Of a DNA stretch of 64,000 nt, positions 40,396-50,445 are shown in pieces. Position numbers and translations under genes: made by a program. The notes beneath the pieces are model-generated. The model did not search any database and was not told where the DNA came from. It worked only from the letters and a program-made list of their open reading frames with translations. Positions within the stretch are counted from its first letter, which is position 1, and each line of letters opens with the position of its first letter. Source of the stretch: Fulvimarina pelagi HTCC2506 (GTDB lineage: Bacteria; Pseudomonadota; Alphaproteobacteria; Rhizobiales; Rhizobiaceae); assembly GCF_000153705.1 (NCBI RefSeq), contig NZ_DS022272.1:1929839-1993838 (forward strand), in the 5' to 3' direction.

Positions 40396-42897
40396 ATGGA
40401 CGAGCGCATTGAAAACGCAGACGAGCACCAGCATCACGATCATCCTGAGCCCGGAGACAGCCAAGAAGTAGCCACCGTTCGTGATCCCGTCTGCGGCATG
40501 ACGGTCGACCCTGAAGCCCGAAAGCCATCGAGCGAACATGACGGCCGGATCTTCCACTTCTGTTGCGAGGGCTGCCGCAAGAAGTTCGAAACCGCGCCAC
40601 AGGACTATCTCACCGCCAAAGACCCGGTGTGCGGCATGAGCGTCGATCGGGCGAGCGCCGAGCATATGGCCAAGCATGAGGGCCAGCGCTTCTATTTCTG
40701 TTCGAGCCACTGCCAAGCCAAGTTCGAGGCTGATCCGGAAGCGCATCTCACCGAGACCGAAAAGCCGAAACCCGCGCCAAAGGGAACTCAGTATACCTGC
40801 CCGATGCACCCCGAGATCATTCGGGACGAGCCTGGGGACTGCCCGAAATGCGGCATGGCGCTGGAGCCTATGGGGGCACCTGATCCGAACGAGGGGCCGA
40901 ATCCCGAGCTCGTCGATTTCACCCGCCGGCTTTGGGTATCCGCCGTCTGCGCGGTGCCGCTACTCGTCATTACCATGGGGCCAATGATCGGCCTGCCCGT
41001 GCGCGACTGGTTGGGCGAAAGCCTCGCGGTCTGGATCGAATTCGCGCTAGCAACGCCCGTCGTTCTCTGGGCCGCCCTTCCCTTCTTCAAGCGGGGCTGG
41101 GCTTCGATCCTCAACAAATCGCCGAACATGTGGACGCTGATCGCCATCGGCGTCGGCGCAGCCTACGCCTATTCGGTCGTCGCGACGATCCTGCCGGGCC
41201 TCTTCCCACCTTCCTTCCGCGAGAACGGCGTCGTGCCTGTCTATTTCGAGGCGGCAGCCGTCATCGTGGCACTGGTCTTCGTCGGCCAGGTGCTGGAACT
41301 GAAGGCTCGCGAGCGCACCGGCTCGGCCATCCGCGCCCTGATGGACCTCGCCCCAAAAACGGCGCGCCGGATCAAATCCGATGGCAGCGAGGAAGACGTC
41401 GAACTCGATGCCCTCAAGGAAGGCGATCACCTGCGTGTTCGGCCGGGCGAGAGCGTTCCGGTCGACGGTACTTTGATCGAGGGCGGCTCGTCGATCGACG
41501 AATCGATGATCACCGGCGAACCAATCCCGGTCGCCAAGGAAAAGGGCGACACCGTCACCGGCGGCACGCTGAACAAGTCGGGCTCCTTCGTGATGGAGGC
41601 GCACGCCGTCGGCGAGGACACGACCCTCTCGCGCATCGTCGAAATGGTGGCGGCCGCCCAGCGCTCGCGTGCACCGATTCAGGGCCTCGCGGACAAGGTG
41701 GCGAGTTACTTCGTGCCGGCCGTGGTCGGCGTCGCGGTGCTCGCGTTCATCGCATGGGGGCTACTCGGCCCGCAGCCGGCCCTTGCCCACGCGCTGGTCG
41801 CAGCCGTTTCGGTGCTCATCATCGCCTGCCCTTGCGCGCTGGGGCTCGCGACACCCATGTCGATCATGACGGCGACGGGGCGTGGCGCTTCGGCCGGCGT
41901 CCTCATCAAGGATGCCGAGGCGCTGGAGCGCTTCGAGAAGATCGACACGCTGGTCGTCGACAAGACCGGCACGCTGACGGAGGGCAAGCCGAAGCTGACC
42001 GATGTCGTGACGGCCGAAGGTGTCGAGGAGGCGAAGCTTCTCACTGCAGCGGCCTCGCTGGAACGCGGCTCCGAACATCCGCTTGCTGAGGCGATCGTTT
42101 CGGGCGCGAAAGAGCGGGACGCGCCGCTCGAGGCCGCGAGCGACTTCGACTCCGTCACCGGCAAGGGCGTGAAGGGGTCAGTCGGGATCGAGAAGGTCGT
42201 GCTCGGCAATAAGGCAATGATGGATGAAGAGGGCGTCGACATCGCGACCCTCTCCGACAAGGCCGAGGCGCTTCAGTCCGAGGGCAAGACAGCGATGTTT
42301 GTCGCGATCGGCGGAAAGCTGGCCGGTGTCATCGCCGTGGCCGATCCGGTGAAGTCGTCGAGCGCAGAGGCGATCCGCTCGCTGCATGACAGCGGCATCC
42401 GCATCGTGATGGCGACCGGCGACAACGAGCGCACGGCTAAGGCCGTCGCCAAGGAACTCGGCATCGACGAGGTCCGCGCCGGGCTCTCGCCGGAGGACAA
42501 GCAGGCGCTGGTCGAGGAATTGCGCTCGAAGGGGGGCAAGGTCGCGGTGGCCGGCGACGGCATCAACGACGCGCCCGCTCTCGCGGCGGCCGATGTAGGC
42601 ATCGCCATGGGAACCGGGGCAGACGTCGCGGTGGAAAGCGCCGGCATGACGCTGGTGAAGGGCGATCTCCGCGGCATCGTTCGCGCCCGACATCTCGCCG
42701 AGGCGACGATCCGAAACATCAAGCAGAACCTTTTCTTCGCCTTCGCCTACAATGCGCTCGGCGTGCCGATCGCGGCGGGCATCCTTTACCCGGTCTTCGG
42801 CCTGCTGCTCTCCCCGATGATTGCGGCAGCGGCGATGAGCCTGTCCTCGGTCTCCGTGATCGGAAACGCACTGAGACTGCGGTCGGTGAAACTTTGA
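40396..42897 (+). CDS. copA: Copper-type P1B ATPase with two YHS domains and a heavy-metal-binding domain
   Basis: An 833-residue efflux ATPase of the inner membrane. It starts with a His-rich tail ([10 protein letters not shown]), followed by two YHS domains (about 30-72 and 76-117, each beginning DPVCGM and with paired C..C) and a small heavy-metal-binding domain with YTCPMHPEI...CPKCGM (133-154). The usual GMTCxxC HMA domain is absent. The core has TGEP (373-376), the copper-translocating CPC (478-480), DKTGTLTEG with phosphorylated Asp522 and [21 protein letters not shown]. Cu+ is the likely ion from CPC and the CueR-type promoter; silver is possible. GAGGTGAGG precedes the ATG. Confidence 0.93.
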   Translation: MDERIENADEHQHHDHPEPGDSQEVATVRDPVCGMTVDPEARKPSSEHDGRIFHFCCEGCRKKFETAPQDYLTAKDPVCGMSVDRASAEHMAKHEGQRFYFCSSHCQAKFEADPEAHLTETEKPKPAPKGTQYTCPMHPEIIRDEPGDCPKCGMALEPMGAPDPNEGPNPELVDFTRRLWVSAVCAVPLLVITMGPMIGLPVRDWLGESLAVWIEFALATPVVLWAALPFFKRGWASILNKSPNMWTLIAIGVGAAYAYSVVATILPGLFPPSFRENGVVPVYFEAAAVIVALVFVGQVLELKARERTGSAIRALMDLAPKTARRIKSDGSEEDVELDALKEGDHLRVRPGESVPVDGTLIEGGSSIDESMITGEPIPVAKEKGDTVTGGTLNKSGSFVMEAHAVGEDTTLSRIVEMVAAAQRSRAPIQGLADKVASYFVPAVVGVAVLAFIAWGLLGPQPALAHALVAAVSVLIIACPCALGLATPMSIMTATGRGASAGVLIKDAEALERFEKIDTLVVDKTGTLTEGKPKLTDVVTAEGVEEAKLLTAAASLERGSEHPLAEAIVSGAKERDAPLEAASDFDSVTGKGVKGSVGIEKVVLGNKAMMDEEGVDIATLSDKAEALQSEGKTAMFVAIGGKLAGVIAVADPVKSSSAEAIRSLHDSGIRIVMATGDNERTAKAVAKELGIDEVRAGLSPEDKQALVEELRSKGGKVAVAGDGINDAPALAAADVGIAMGTGADVAVESAGMTLVKGDLRGIVRARHLAEATIRNIKQNLFFAFAYNALGVPIAAGILYPVFGLLLSPMIAAAAMSLSSVSVIGNALRLRSVKL

Positions 42898-42964
42898 GCT
42901 TTCTGATGGAAACGCGAAGAATGCAGACGGTCGGCACGCGGTCGAAGATTAGTCCGGCGAAACC

Positions 42965-43627
42965 TCAGCTACAAGCCTCGCGGATCGCCTTCATGTTTGC
43001 CGCGTAGCTCTTCGGCGTGCCGCCCTTGAACACCGCCGAGCCGGCGACGAGCACGTCGGCTCCGGCCGCGACGACAAGCGGTGCCGTTTCGGTCGTAACG
43101 CCGCCGTCGATCTCGATGCGGATGTCGCGGTCGCCGATCATCCGCTTCACGCGGCGTACCTTCTCGACCACCGGATGGATGAACTTCTGTCCGCCGAAGC
43201 CGGGGTTGACGGTCATTAGGAGGATCAGGTCCACCTGATCGATCACATATTCGATGACGCTTTCCGGCGTCGACGGATTGAGCGACACGCCCGCCTTCAC
43301 GCCAAGATCGCGGATCGCGGCGAGCGAGCGCGCGAGATGCGTCGTCGCTTCGGCATGCACGGTAATCACGTCGCAGCCCGCTTCGGCAAAGGCTTGGAGA
43401 TACGGGTCGCAGGGCTCGATCATCAGATGGCAGTCGAACACCTTCTTGGAGGCGCCGCGCACCGCCTTGATGATCGGCGGTCCGAAGGTGATGTTCGGCA
43501 CGTAGTGCCCGTCCATCACGTCGAGATGAATCCAGTCGGCGCCCGCCTCGTCGACGGCACGGATCTCCTCGCCGAGCCGCGCGAAATCAGCCGAAAGGAT
43601 CGAAGGTGCAATCAGGACTTCACTCAT
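42965..43627 (-). CDS. rpe: Ribulose-phosphate 3-epimerase
   Basis: A 220-residue TIM-barrel enzyme that interconverts ribulose 5-phosphate and xylulose 5-phosphate. It shows [16 protein letters not shown], the metal-binding [31 protein letters not shown] and EIDGGV, with [12 protein letters not shown] near the end. Length is normal. It lies 78 bases after tkt on the same strand, but a hairpin terminator (43653-43683) sits in between, so it may have its own promoter. It serves both the pentose phosphate and Calvin cycles. Confidence 0.96.
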   Translation of the reverse strand: MSEVLIAPSILSADFARLGEEIRAVDEAGADWIHLDVMDGHYVPNITFGPPIIKAVRGASKKVFDCHLMIEPCDPYLQAFAEAGCDVITVHAEATTHLARSLAAIRDLGVKAGVSLNPSTPESVIEYVIDQVDLILLMTVNPGFGGQKFIHPVVEKVRRVKRMIGDRDIRIEIDGGVTTETAPLVVAAGADVLVAGSAVFKGGTPKSYAANMKAIREACS

Positions 43628-43652
43628 CTCTCACCTTTCGTCCGGCTCCATG

Positions 43653-43683
43653 AAAAGGGGCGAACGCTTGCCGCGATCGCCCC
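43653..43683 (-). terminator. Intrinsic terminator between tkt and rpe
   Basis: On the minus strand a 7-bp stem GGGGCGA/TCGCCCC (43677-43683 with 43657-43663) and a 13-base loop are followed by TTTT (43653-43656). It lies 23 bases after the tkt stop and would separate fbp-prk-tkt from rpe. Confidence 0.7.
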
Positions 43684-43705
43684 GAATTTTGGTATGGCGC
43701 GCGCC

Positions 43706-45700
43706 TCAGGCGGCAGCGTCCTTCGCGGCCTGGACCACCTTGTCCGGCGTGATGCCGAAGTGCTCGAAGAGCTTCGGCCCGGGCCCGGATGCGCCAAAGC
43801 CGGTCATGCCGACGAAACGGCCGCGATCGCCGAGCCAGCGATCCCAACTCATCCGGACGCCGGCCTCGATCGCGACACGCGGCACCGAGCCCAGCACCGA
43901 GGCGCGATAGGTGTCGTCCTGTTCGGCGAAGAGCTCCATGCAGGGCATGGAGACAACGGCGGCGTTGAGCCCCTCGCCCTTCAACGCTTCAGCCGCCTTC
44001 AGGGCGACCTCGACTTCGGAGCCCGAGGCGATCAGCGTCACGTCCCGCTCGCCGGCTGCTTCCTTCAGAACGTAACCGCCCTTCAGGCTGAGGTTCTCAG
44101 AGATGTCCTCGCGCACCGTCGGCAGGCCTTGTCGCGTCAGCGCGAGAACCGAAGGCCGGTCGTGTTCGAGCAGCGCGGCCTCCCAGACCTCCACCGTCTC
44201 GATCACGTCACAGGGACGGAAGACCAGCAGATTCGGTGTTGCGCGCAGCATGGTCAGGTGTTCGACCGGCTGATGGGTCGGTCCGTCCTCGCCAAGGCCG
44301 ATCGAATCGTGGGTCAGCACGTATATGACCCGCGTCCCCATTAGAGCGGAAAGTCGCATCGCTCCACGTGCATAATCGGAGAAGACCAGGAACGTGCCGC
44401 CGTAGGGGATCAGCCCGCCATAGAGCGAGAGCCCGTTCATGGCGGCCGACATACCGTGCTCGCGCACGCCATAATGGATGTAGCGGCCGGAGAAATCTTC
44501 CGCCGTTACCGGCTGCAGTCCTTTGGTCTTCGTATTGTTCGAGCCGGTGAGGTCGGCTGAGCCGCCGATCGTCGTTTCGATCACATGATTCACGACCTCT
44601 AGCGTCATCTCCGAAGCTTTGCGTGTCGCGACCTTCGGCTTGTCTTGAATAAGCGCGGCGCGGAAGTTCAGCATTTCGCCCTTGAAACCCGCCGGCAGCG
44701 TACCGGAAGAGAACACCTCGTATCGATCGCGCTCGGGATGGTCCGCGAGTTTGCGCTCCCAGGTCTCACGTGAATCTCTGCCCTTGGCCGCGACCTCGCG
44801 CCAGCCCTTTACGACCGCTTCTGGCAGTTCGAAGGGTTCAGACTTCCAGACCAGTTTCTGTCGGGCGAGCGCGATCTCGTCGTCGCCGAGTGCCTCGCCG
44901 TGCACCTTGTGGGTGCCGGCCTTGTTGGGTGCACCGTAGCCGATCACTGTCTTGCAGGCGATGAAAGCCGGCCGGTCGCTCTGGCGCGCGTCTTCGATCG
45001 CCTTTTCGACGGCGTCCGCGTCATGACCATCGACCGAGAATGTCTTCCAGCCGGCAGCTTCGAAGCGTGCGACCTGGTCGGTCTTGGAAGCGATTTCCAC
45101 CTTACCGTCGATCGAGATGCCATTGTCGTCCCACAGAACGATCAGCTTTTTCAGCTTCAGCGTGCCTGCAAGATCGATCGCTTCGTGGCTGATCCCCTCC
45201 ATCAGGCAACCGTCGCCGGCGATCACATAGGTGTAGTGATCGACGAGATCGTCGCCGAACCGCGCGTTCATCAGCCGTTCGCCGATCGCCATCCCGACGG
45301 AGGTCGCAAGGCCCTGTCCCAGCGGACCTGTTGTCGTCTCGATGCCGGCGGCATGTCCGTATTCCGGATGCCCGGCCGTGCGGCTCCCCAGTTGGCGGAA
45401 ATTCTTGATCTGCTCGATCGGCATGTCCTCGTAACCGAGCAGGTGATGGATTGCATAAAGCAACATCGAACCATGGCCTGCCGAGAGCACAAACCGATCC
45501 CGATTGGGCCAGTTGGGCTTCGAAGGATCCACCCGCATGAACTTCTGGAATAGAACGGTCGCGACATCGGCCATACCCATGGGCATGCCGGGATGTCCGG
45601 AGTTCGCCTTCTGCACGGCGTCCATAGCGAGCGCGCGGATGGCGTTCGCCATGTCCCGCGGATTGCGATCGGTAGTCTCGGGCGATGGTTTATCCAGCAT
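43706..45700 (-). CDS. tkt: Transketolase
   Basis: A 664-residue thiamine-diphosphate enzyme moving two-carbon units in the pentose phosphate and Calvin cycles. Recognisable parts: [44 protein letters not shown], the ThDP motif [13 protein letters not shown]...LWDDN (GDG...N), and [20 protein letters not shown] in the pyrimidine domain. The ATG at 45698-45700 gives MLDKPSPE. Directly downstream of prk (33 bases), matching the cbbFPT order of Calvin-cycle operons (cbbT equivalent). Confidence 0.96.
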   Translation of the reverse strand: MLDKPSPETTDRNPRDMANAIRALAMDAVQKANSGHPGMPMGMADVATVLFQKFMRVDPSKPNWPNRDRFVLSAGHGSMLLYAIHHLLGYEDMPIEQIKNFRQLGSRTAGHPEYGHAAGIETTTGPLGQGLATSVGMAIGERLMNARFGDDLVDHYTYVIAGDGCLMEGISHEAIDLAGTLKLKKLIVLWDDNGISIDGKVEIASKTDQVARFEAAGWKTFSVDGHDADAVEKAIEDARQSDRPAFIACKTVIGYGAPNKAGTHKVHGEALGDDEIALARQKLVWKSEPFELPEAVVKGWREVAAKGRDSRETWERKLADHPERDRYEVFSSGTLPAGFKGEMLNFRAALIQDKPKVATRKASEMTLEVVNHVIETTIGGSADLTGSNNTKTKGLQPVTAEDFSGRYIHYGVREHGMSAAMNGLSLYGGLIPYGGTFLVFSDYARGAMRLSALMGTRVIYVLTHDSIGLGEDGPTHQPVEHLTMLRATPNLLVFRPCDVIETVEVWEAALLEHDRPSVLALTRQGLPTVREDISENLSLKGGYVLKEAAGERDVTLIASGSEVEVALKAAEALKGEGLNAAVVSMPCMELFAEQDDTYRASVLGSVPRVAIEAGVRMSWDRWLGDRGRFVGMTGFGASGPGPKLFEHFGITPDKVVQAAKDAAA

Positions 45701-45733
45701 GGCGGTCAGCTTTCTCGGCAAGCGCAAAGGTCA

Positions 45734-46609
45734 TCAGGATGCGCGTCGTTTGCGCTCCATCAGCTTGAGAATCAATGGGGTCAGGATCAATTGCATCGCG
45801 ATATCGAGCTTTGCGCCCGGCGCGACGATCGAATTGGCACGGGACATGAAGCTGTGCGGGATCATCGACAACAAATAAGGGAAGTCGATGCCGCGGGGGT
45901 TTGCGAAGCGGATGACGATCATGGACTCGTCCGGCGTCGGTATCCAACGCGCGATGAAGGGGTTCGACGTATCGACGATCGGAACACGTTGGAAATTGAT
46001 ATCCGTCTGGCCAAATTGCGGGCAGATATATTTCACGTAATCCGGCATACGCCTGAGGATCGTGTCCATCACTGCTTCAGTCGAATACCCTCTTGTCGAC
46101 TTGTCGCGGTGAATTTTCTGAATCCATTCGAGATTGATCACTGGCACGACGCCGATCTTCAAGTCCGGATATCGTGCTAGGTCGATCGTATCTGTCTTAA
46201 CGCAGCCGTGAAGGCCTTCGTAGAAGAGCAAGTCCGAGTTCTCGTGCAGCGGCTTCCACTCGGTGAACTTGCCTTCTGGCAAGCCGTAGCGTTCCATTTC
46301 CCGATCGTCGTGGATGTAGTGCCGGGTGCGGCCCGTGCCCTTCCGGCCATATTCGTCGAACACGTCACGCAGGTCTTCGAGAAGGTTCGCTTCCGGCGAG
46401 AAATGCGAAAACGTCGTATTCCCGCTGGCCGTCTCGGTCGCCATCTTCACCCGCATCGCGTCACGGTCGTAGCGGTGGAACGCGTCGCCCTCGATGAAGG
46501 CGGCGTCGACATTCTCACGCCGAAAGATCTGGTCGAAGATATCTTTGACCGACGTCGTTCCGGCGCCGGACGAGCCCGTTGTCGCAATGATTGGGTGTTT
46601 GGCGGACAT
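45734..46609 (-). CDS. prkB: Phosphoribulokinase
   Basis: A 291-residue class I (proteobacterial) phosphoribulokinase, which makes ribulose 1,5-bisphosphate. It has the P-loop GSSGAGTTSV (12-21), IEGDAFHRYDR, the catalytic Asp region (GDAFH), RTRHYIHDDREMERYG and LLFYEGLHGCV (Walker B-like), and the length is typical of the bacterial octamer. Between fbp and tkt, as cbbP in cbb operons. In this window no RuBisCO gene accompanies it, so the fate of its product is unclear. Confidence 0.95.
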   Translation of the reverse strand: MSAKHPIIATTGSSGAGTTSVKDIFDQIFRRENVDAAFIEGDAFHRYDRDAMRVKMATETASGNTTFSHFSPEANLLEDLRDVFDEYGRKGTGRTRHYIHDDREMERYGLPEGKFTEWKPLHENSDLLFYEGLHGCVKTDTIDLARYPDLKIGVVPVINLEWIQKIHRDKSTRGYSTEAVMDTILRRMPDYVKYICPQFGQTDINFQRVPIVDTSNPFIARWIPTPDESMIVIRFANPRGIDFPYLLSMIPHSFMSRANSIVAPGAKLDIAMQLILTPLILKLMERKRRAS

Positions 46610-46636
46610 GGGTTACGTGGTCTTACACTTCCCGGA

Positions 46637-47674
46637 TTAAGGCCTGAAGAGGGTTCGTTTTCCAAACAGCGGCGAGCGTTCGGCCAGCGCGTCGGGGTCG
46701 GCGATATAGCGCCCGATCCGCTCGACCTCGCGCTTGGACCCGAAGACGAGCGGCGTTCGCACATGCAGCCCTTCAGGCTCGATATCGAGAATGCGTGTCG
46801 TACCATCGGTCGCCGCACCGCCGGCTTGTTCCACCAGCATCGCTACCGGATTGGCCTCGTACATCAGCCGGAGCCGGCCGTTCTGATAGCCCTTGCGTCC
46901 GTCCGACGGATAGAGGAACACCCCGCCGCGCTGCAGGATACGATAGGCGTCCGCAACAAGTGAACCGACATAGCGCATGCCGAAGTCGCGCTCGCGCGGG
47001 CCTTCTTCGCCGGCCAGCAGGTCGTCGACATAGTTCCGAATATGCGTGTCCCAGTGTCGATAATTCGACATGTTCACCGAGAACTCTTTCGCTTTGTCAG
47101 CGATCGTCACGGACGCAGTCTGTTCGACGAAACCGCCGAACTTGGGTGAGAACAGGAAGACATGCGTGCCATCGCCGACGGTCAGAACCAGTTGAAGCTG
47201 TGGTCCGTAGACGAAGAAGCCCGCAGCCAGCTGGTTCGCGCCCTTCTGCATGAATACGGTCTTCGGGTCGGCCCGGTTCGCGTCGGAAACCGGCAGAATT
47301 GAGAAGATGGTGCCGATCGAGACATTGGTCGAGATGTTGGAAGAGCCGTCGAGCGGATCGATGGCGATGGCGAAATCGCCATTCTCGTCGAGCGTGACCG
47401 GGCCTTCCTGTTCCTCTGACCCGAAGAACATAAAGCCGGAGTCCTTCGCGGCCTGAAGGAACGCCCTGTCCGCCAGAACATCGAGCTCCTTCTGAACATC
47501 ACCGTCCGTGTTGGTGTCGCCGCGCTGCTCCCCGAGATTGCTGCCGCCCTCGATGATCTGGTTCCGCACCTTCACCGACGCCGTGCAGAGGTGCCGGATC
47601 GCTTCGGCGATGCGGCGCTGGCCCTCGTCCGCATCGAGGGCGGATCTCAGGTGAGCGTCGAGCGACGATGGCAT
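46637..47674 (-). CDS. fbp: Class I fructose-1,6-bisphosphatase
   Basis: A 345-residue sugar phosphatase of gluconeogenesis and the Calvin cycle. The metal site is DFAIAIDPLDGSSNI (about 98-112), preceded by FGSEEQEGP (Glu ligands), and the substrate site includes NYRHWDTHIRNYV and YPSDGRKGYQNGRLRLMYEANPVAML near 265-290. It is the first gene of fbp-prk-tkt (27 bases to prk), matching cbbF. The upstream gap to fni (137 bases) should hold the promoter; a divergent cbbR, usual in cbb operons, is absent. Confidence 0.95.
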   Translation of the reverse strand: MPSSLDAHLRSALDADEGQRRIAEAIRHLCTASVKVRNQIIEGGSNLGEQRGDTNTDGDVQKELDVLADRAFLQAAKDSGFMFFGSEEQEGPVTLDENGDFAIAIDPLDGSSNISTNVSIGTIFSILPVSDANRADPKTVFMQKGANQLAAGFFVYGPQLQLVLTVGDGTHVFLFSPKFGGFVEQTASVTIADKAKEFSVNMSNYRHWDTHIRNYVDDLLAGEEGPRERDFGMRYVGSLVADAYRILQRGGVFLYPSDGRKGYQNGRLRLMYEANPVAMLVEQAGGAATDGTTRILDIEPEGLHVRTPLVFGSKREVERIGRYIADPDALAERSPLFGKRTLFRP

Positions 47675-47811
47675 GATGGTTCCTCCCGAAGCAGCACGGA
47701 CCTAGTCGAGGCCTCCATACACTATGAGGAGGGCGGGAGGGCAAGGTCCGGATAACGCTACTTGGATGATCAACCGGACGGCGCGGAACCGAGCCGAATT
47801 CGAAGATCGAA

Positions 47812-48915
47812 TTATTTGCCGGCGAGAAAGTTCGGCGGATCGACAAGAGTCGCCGTCTTCAAAGCTTCGATGGAGGCGGACCCGGTACAGAAGCAGACGA
47901 TCCGAAGCGTTCGGATCACATCCTCGAAATGGGCGATGACCGCCTCGGTTGAAGTTTCCGCAGCCTTCAGCGTCGCTGCCGCCTGCCCCGCGAGATCGGC
48001 ACCGCAGCGAATCGCCTGCGCGACCTCGATTCCGTTGCGGATACCGCCAGAGGCTATGATCGGCGTTTCTGGACAGGCCAACCTCGCATCCGCCACCGCC
48101 CGCGCAGTCCCTATTCCCCAACCCGCGAAAAGTTCGGCGATCGCCTTCTGTCGAGGATCAGGTGCGCGTGCCGCTTCGACCTGCGCCCAACTCGTGCCTC
48201 CGGCCCCCGCGACGTCGATGACGGAAACGCCGGCCTCGACCAGCCTTCTCGCGACGGGGCCTGATATCCCCGCCCCGACCTCCTTCACGACGACCGGCAC
48301 GGTCAGGTTCGCACAGAGACGCTCGATCGCGGAAAGGACGCCGCGCCAATCGGTGTCGCCGCCGGTCTGCACCGCCTCCTGCAACGGATTGAGATGGATG
48401 ATCAGCGCGTCCGCCCCGATCATCTCGACTGCTCGCATCGCCTCGTCCTCGCCGTAGCCGAGCACGAATTGCGCCCCGCCGATATTCGACAGAATCGGCA
48501 CGGACGGCGCCCGCTGGCGTAGCGTGAGATCGAGCCCTCTGCCGCCGCGCCCTTCCAGAGCGACCCGCTGGGAACCAACCGCTAATGCGATGTTCAATGC
48601 CTCGGCTGCTTCAGCAAGATGGTCATTGATGCGCGCTGACCGTTCCGGACCGCCGGTCATCGAAGAGATCAGCAGCGGCGCCCTCAGCGTGCGACCGAGA
48701 AAAGGCACGGACAGGTCGATCTCGTCTAGCGCGAGTTCGGGCAGCGCAACATGCTCAAAAATGACCCGATCGAGTCCGGTCGCCGCAAATCTCGCGCGCT
48801 CGTCCTGCGCAAGTACGATATCCAGATGGTCGATCTTGCGTGACCCGATGTCGCTCACTTGAGACTCCGCACTATCGGCTGCCAATGCTATACGCCCGGT
48901 GCTTTCGTCGGTCAC
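47812..48915 (-). CDS. fni: Type II isopentenyl-diphosphate delta-isomerase
   Basis: A 367-residue FMN enzyme interconverting IPP and DMAPP. Landmarks: SRKIDHLDIVL near the N-terminus, LLISSMTGG, LNIALAVGSQR, SNIGGAQFVLGYG, HLNPLQEAVQTGGDTDW, VVKEVGAGIS, VIDVAGAGGTSWAQVE and IIASGGIRNGIEVAQA. The length is normal. It is divergent from the GGPP-synthase-like gene with 138 bases between the starts, a grouping typical of carotenoid or other terpenoid loci, although no crtB, crtI or crtY is in the window. Confidence 0.93.
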   Translation of the reverse strand: MTDESTGRIALAADSAESQVSDIGSRKIDHLDIVLAQDERARFAATGLDRVIFEHVALPELALDEIDLSVPFLGRTLRAPLLISSMTGGPERSARINDHLAEAAEALNIALAVGSQRVALEGRGGRGLDLTLRQRAPSVPILSNIGGAQFVLGYGEDEAMRAVEMIGADALIIHLNPLQEAVQTGGDTDWRGVLSAIERLCANLTVPVVVKEVGAGISGPVARRLVEAGVSVIDVAGAGGTSWAQVEAARAPDPRQKAIAELFAGWGIGTARAVADARLACPETPIIASGGIRNGIEVAQAIRCGADLAGQAAATLKAAETSTEAVIAHFEDVIRTLRIVCFCTGSASIEALKTATLVDPPNFLAGK

Positions 48916-49053
48916 TCAAGCAGGTTTTCCATTTCCCGGTCGAATTTCGCTGTAACCGTGTTAGCATTGGATTTGAACAGGCCGCCAGCAGCCAAGGCCG
49001 GAAGCTCAAGGGAACGAGATCAACTTGTCTCTGCGTATAATGGACGACGCCGC

Positions 49054-50001
49054 ATGAGCCCGACGCGCTTGGAGGAAACTACCCGTCTTCAGAAGCGGAT
49101 CGAGCAGCGCCTCGGAGAAGTTCTGCCAGCCTGCCTCGAAGGCCAGGAGCAACTGCGCGATGCCATTGCTACCAGCGTGCTGGCGCCCGGAAAGCGGCTA
49201 CGTCCATTGCTCGCTGTGCTGACGGCGATCGACCTCAATGGCGATGTCGAGGCAGCGATCGAGGGCGGCTGCGCGATCGAACTCATCCACACCGCCTCGC
49301 TCGTGCTCGACGATCTGCCGTGCATGGACGATGCGACCCTTCGGCGCGGACAGCCCCCGACCCATGTCGCGTATGGCGAGGACACAGCGCTCCTTGCGGT
49401 CATCGCCATGATCTCACGCGCTTTCGAACTGCTGGCTGCGGCGCCGTCGCTCAATCCTGAGCAGCGCACGCGTTCGGTCGCCGCACTCGGCAAGGCCGTC
49501 GGGACCAGCGGCCTTGTCGCTGGTCAATTCGCCGATCTCAAGGGCGGCAGCGGCTCGACCGATGCCGCCGCCCGCACGAATGCTCTCAAGACCGGAGCTC
49601 TGTTCCTTGCGGCAGTCGAGATCGGGATGATCGGCAGCGGAGCGCCACGGGAGACCCGGCGCGAGCTCGAAGCCTTCGCACGCGAACTGGGCCTTGCCTT
49701 CCAGCTTCTCGACGATCTCCTCGATGGCAGCCAGACCGCGGTTTCCATCGGCAAGGACATCGGCCAGGACGCCGGCAAATCGACGATCGTATCGATGATC
49801 GGCCGAGCCTCGACTGAGGACCAGATCGACCGTCACATGCGCACCGCCCTCGCGCATGTCGAAGCAGGTCTCGGTCCCGACAGTCGCCTCGCAGCACTCC
49901 TTCACGTCATCTGGAAGACGGCCCGGCACCGCACCGCCGAACACAGGGCTGGCAAGGTCATTAGCGAGGGCCGCGTCGACGAACCGGCAGGCATGCAGTG
50001 A
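49054..50001 (+). CDS. Short-chain polyprenyl synthase, GGPP/FPP type
   Basis: A 315-residue prenyltransferase. It has LAPGKRLRPLL, the first aspartate-rich motif DDLPCMDDATLRRG (Asp86 to Asp92, with the two-residue insertion of bacterial type) and the second, LAFQLLDDLLDG. This places it with CrtE/IspA-type farnesyl or geranylgeranyl diphosphate synthases; 5-upstream residues (IHTASLV) are small, which leans to GGPP. The ATG at 49054 is chosen; the Shine-Dalgarno is weak and the frame is open upstream. It is divergent from fni, so carotenoid-type terpenoid synthesis is a plausible role. Confidence 0.8.
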   Translation: MSPTRLEETTRLQKRIEQRLGEVLPACLEGQEQLRDAIATSVLAPGKRLRPLLAVLTAIDLNGDVEAAIEGGCAIELIHTASLVLDDLPCMDDATLRRGQPPTHVAYGEDTALLAVIAMISRAFELLAAAPSLNPEQRTRSVAALGKAVGTSGLVAGQFADLKGGSGSTDAAARTNALKTGALFLAAVEIGMIGSGAPRETRRELEAFARELGLAFQLLDDLLDGSQTAVSIGKDIGQDAGKSTIVSMIGRASTEDQIDRHMRTALAHVEAGLGPDSRLAALLHVIWKTARHRTAEHRAGKVISEGRVDEPAGMQ

Positions 50002-50085
50002 TGTCGCGCGCCATCTGTTGATAGCCGCAATCTCGCAGTTCAGCAGCGGTTGATTCGCGGCGCGACTCGGCCCAAGGCTTGTTGC

Positions 50086-50445
50086 ATGGCCGAACCGATC
50101 TACAAGATCCTGACCCACGAAGAATGGAATGCGTTCGCGTCTGCAGGGCGCTTCGAAGGCGCAGCTGTCGATCTTCGCGACGGCTATATCCATTTCTCGA
50201 CTGCCGATCAGGTCCGGGAGACCGCGGCGAAACATTTTTCGGGGCAGGACGAACTCCGTCTGGTCGCCATCGATCCGAACGTGCTCGGCAATGCGCTAAA
50301 ATGGGAGCCGTCACGCGGGGGTGCGCTCTTTCCACATCTCTATGCTGCGCTTTCGATTGATGCGGTTCTTTGGGAGAGGCCCCTCACCCTAGACGATAAC
50401 GGCCGCCATGTCTTTCCGGTCGAATTTACCGGAACCGCCTCGTGA
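50086..50445 (+). CDS. DUF952 family protein
   Basis: A 119-residue protein of DUF952: IYKILTHEEWNAF, GYIHFSTADQVRETAAKHF (the IHxS motif), LVAIDPNVLGNALKWEPSRGG and FPHLYAALSIDAVLW. DUF952 has a glutathione-S-transferase-C-like or ADP-ribosyl-transferase-related fold and no established activity. The chosen ATG is at 50086; an earlier in-frame start is 12 codons upstream. Its stop overlaps the GTG start of pyrD (GTGA), so the two are translationally coupled, an arrangement common in Hyphomicrobiales. Confidence 0.85.
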   Translation: MAEPIYKILTHEEWNAFASAGRFEGAAVDLRDGYIHFSTADQVRETAAKHFSGQDELRLVAIDPNVLGNALKWEPSRGGALFPHLYAALSIDAVLWERPLTLDDNGRHVFPVEFTGTAS

